Positions 19,364 to 20,126 of a DNA stretch of 20,126 bases are shown piece by piece; the first letter of the stretch is position 1; each line of letters begins with the position of its first letter. The stretch lies in the IMG/VR virus record IMGVR_UViG_3300035698_005226, positions 1 to 20,126 of that record. One strand, 5' to 3'. The DNA is from a virus. The notes beneath the pieces are model-generated. The model was not told the origin of the DNA and made no database searches. It saw only the letters and a program-made list of their open reading frames with translations. A program made the position numbers and the translations under genes.

Positions 19364-19887
19364 AATTCGGACGATATTTAATAAAGGTTGTCTCGGAAAC
19401 AACGGTAGATGTTTACTTCTCTTCTGATTTAGACAGAGGTAGAGGGGCGAATGTTGATATTCAAAACGATGATATGAAAATTACAGCGGACGCATTAACT
19501 GTTACCGGAACTGGCGGGACAGTAACTATACCAAACTGCGGAGTCGAAATAACTGGAGGTTCTGGAACTGTTGCCCTTGTAACTCTCGGAGCCGTTGGCG
19601 ATACAGCGACTTTTTCAGTCAAACCGCAAAATACGGAATCAATGTATGTAACGATAGGTCAACAGCTTGATCAAGTTTTCCCAGAATTTGGAGCCATAAT
19701 TATGGGCGCAAAAAAGGGATCTGGTCAGATGGTAGAAATCGATGCTTTGAAATGCAAAGCTGCTGGACTACCTCTCGGATTTGCTAGAAATGCTTTTGGA
19801 ACTTCAGAAGTTACAGTGAAATTGCAATATGATGCTGAACAAGATGGCGTTTATACATTGAGATATGTAGCACCAAGTACACCATAA
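19306..19887 (+). CDS. Tail tube protein, C-terminal part (frameshifted)
   Basis: Frame 1 continues the tail tube from HATTGIASVDII (19306) through EADLKFGRYLIKVVSETTV, GGTVTIPNCGVEITGGSG, QNTESMYVTIGQQLDQVFPE, KKGSGQMVEIDALKCKAAG and LPLGFARNAFG to TAA 19885-19887. It lacks a start of its own: the first ATG (19474) has no ribosome binding site and lies inside the fold. A stop in this frame at 19288-19290 limits where the shift can lie to 19291-19363. Treat with the preceding entry as one gene. Confidence 0.75.
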   Translation, partial: HATTGIASVDIIEDSEADLKFGRYLIKVVSETTVDVYFSSDLDRGRGANVDIQNDDMKITADALTVTGTGGTVTIPNCGVEITGGSGTVALVTLGAVGDTATFSVKPQNTESMYVTIGQQLDQVFPEFGAIIMGAKKGSGQMVEIDALKCKAAGLPLGFARNAFGTSEVTVKLQYDAEQDGVYTLRYVAPSTP

Positions 19888-19925
19888 TATCTTCCTAATT
19901 CCCTCCAATATTAGGACTTACACTA

Positions 19926-20126
19926 TTAGTCGAGAGAGTCGTTTTTACGGCTCTTTCTTCTTTTAGAGTATGATTGCATATCTTCCGGCTCAATCTCTCG
20001 CCTCATAGCATTTAGAGCCGAACAGACTACAAATAAAGACACGTTGCCGCCTGCGTATTTATCGGCAAGCCATTTGATTCTGTTTTTCTCAAAATCCGTA
20101 CATCTAACTTCAATTTTTCTTACCAT
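19926..20126 (-). CDS. Ribbon-helix-helix-like small protein, start at window edge
   Basis: The minus-strand ORF reads from ATG at 20124-20126 (last bases of the window) to TAA at 19926-19928; it may begin further right. The 66 residues start with a beta strand (KIEVRCT), then helix FEKNRIKWLADKYAG, turn, and helix SLFVVCSALNAMRREI. This is the layout of ribbon-helix-helix DNA-binding or MobC-like proteins, with a basic tail KRRKSRKND. It may be a regulator encoded against the structural operon. Its end contains the operon terminator. Confidence 0.55.
   Translation of the reverse strand: MVRKIEVRCTDFEKNRIKWLADKYAGGNVSLFVVCSALNAMRREIEPEDMQSYSKRRKSRKNDSLD
19933..19964 (+). terminator. Intrinsic terminator of the structural operon
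   Basis: AGAGTCGT (19935-19942) pairs with ACGGCTCT (19947-19954), one G-U, loop TTTT, followed by TTCTTCTTTT. Two more outer pairs are possible. It lies 46 bases after the tail tube stop and within the last codons of the convergent minus-strand gene. No T-run exists for the opposite direction. Confidence 0.65.

Noticed and set aside
1-20126. tRNA or rRNA genes, insertion sequences, integrase or attachment sites
   Set aside because: Read through both strands without seeing cloverleaf or rRNA-like segments, transposase motifs or a tyrosine/serine recombinase.

Overview
The window is part of a tailed-phage genome (Caudoviricetes), either a free phage or a prophage. It has densely packed, mostly plus-strand genes that often overlap by 1 to 20 bases (ATGA or TAATG junctions) and strong GGAGG-type ribosome binding sites. 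DNA is AT-rich (judged by eye, not computed). An O-antigen-ligase-type membrane protein, a lipoprotein and sigma70-like promoters point to a Gram-negative host. Head genes are of the Mu type (DUF935 portal, MuF, protease/scaffold I, DUF1320, gpG-like). They are followed by a siphovirus-like tail tube gene, and no sheath gene is seen in the window. No integrase or transposase is visible, so lifestyle cannot be decided.

Layout. 1-201: end of an Ala/Arg repeat protein built from 33-bp (11-codon) tandem units. 195-3676: recombination block with an ERF single-strand annealing protein, a DEDDy 3'-5' exonuclease, a coiled-coil protein, an HNH protein and several microproteins (zinc ribbon, small membrane proteins). 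3662-4574: a promoter, a Cys/coiled-coil protein and a lytic transglycosylase. 4576-6754: an apparent accessory cassette. An O-antigen ligase/polymerase-like gene has its own promoter, a small membrane ORF overlaps its end, and a metallophosphoesterase runs on the minus strand from its own promoter. 6725-6829: divergent promoter region with a perfect 12-bp palindrome over the rightward -35. 6842-9355: small genes, a lipoprotein, a zinc ribbon, a ParB-like protein and a Mom-family DNA hypermodification protein. 9355-19887: packaging, head and neck/tail tube genes, ending in an intrinsic terminator that lies inside the 3' end of a minus-strand ribbon-helix-helix gene.

How the parts fit. The rightward operon from about 6801 probably expresses DNA modification (Mom), then packaging and capsid genes, so new genomes could be modified before or during packaging. 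The cassette between the two operons looks like morons that alter the host envelope or metabolism.

Most interesting points: the ParB-like/Mom pair with a possible hairpin over the mom ribosome binding site; the self-promoted O-antigen ligase-like gene; a signal-peptide, Cys-containing protein inside the capsid cluster; an in-frame internal start that would give a separate scaffold; a pair of similar hairpins before the decoration and capsid genes; and a single-base frameshift in the tail tube gene.
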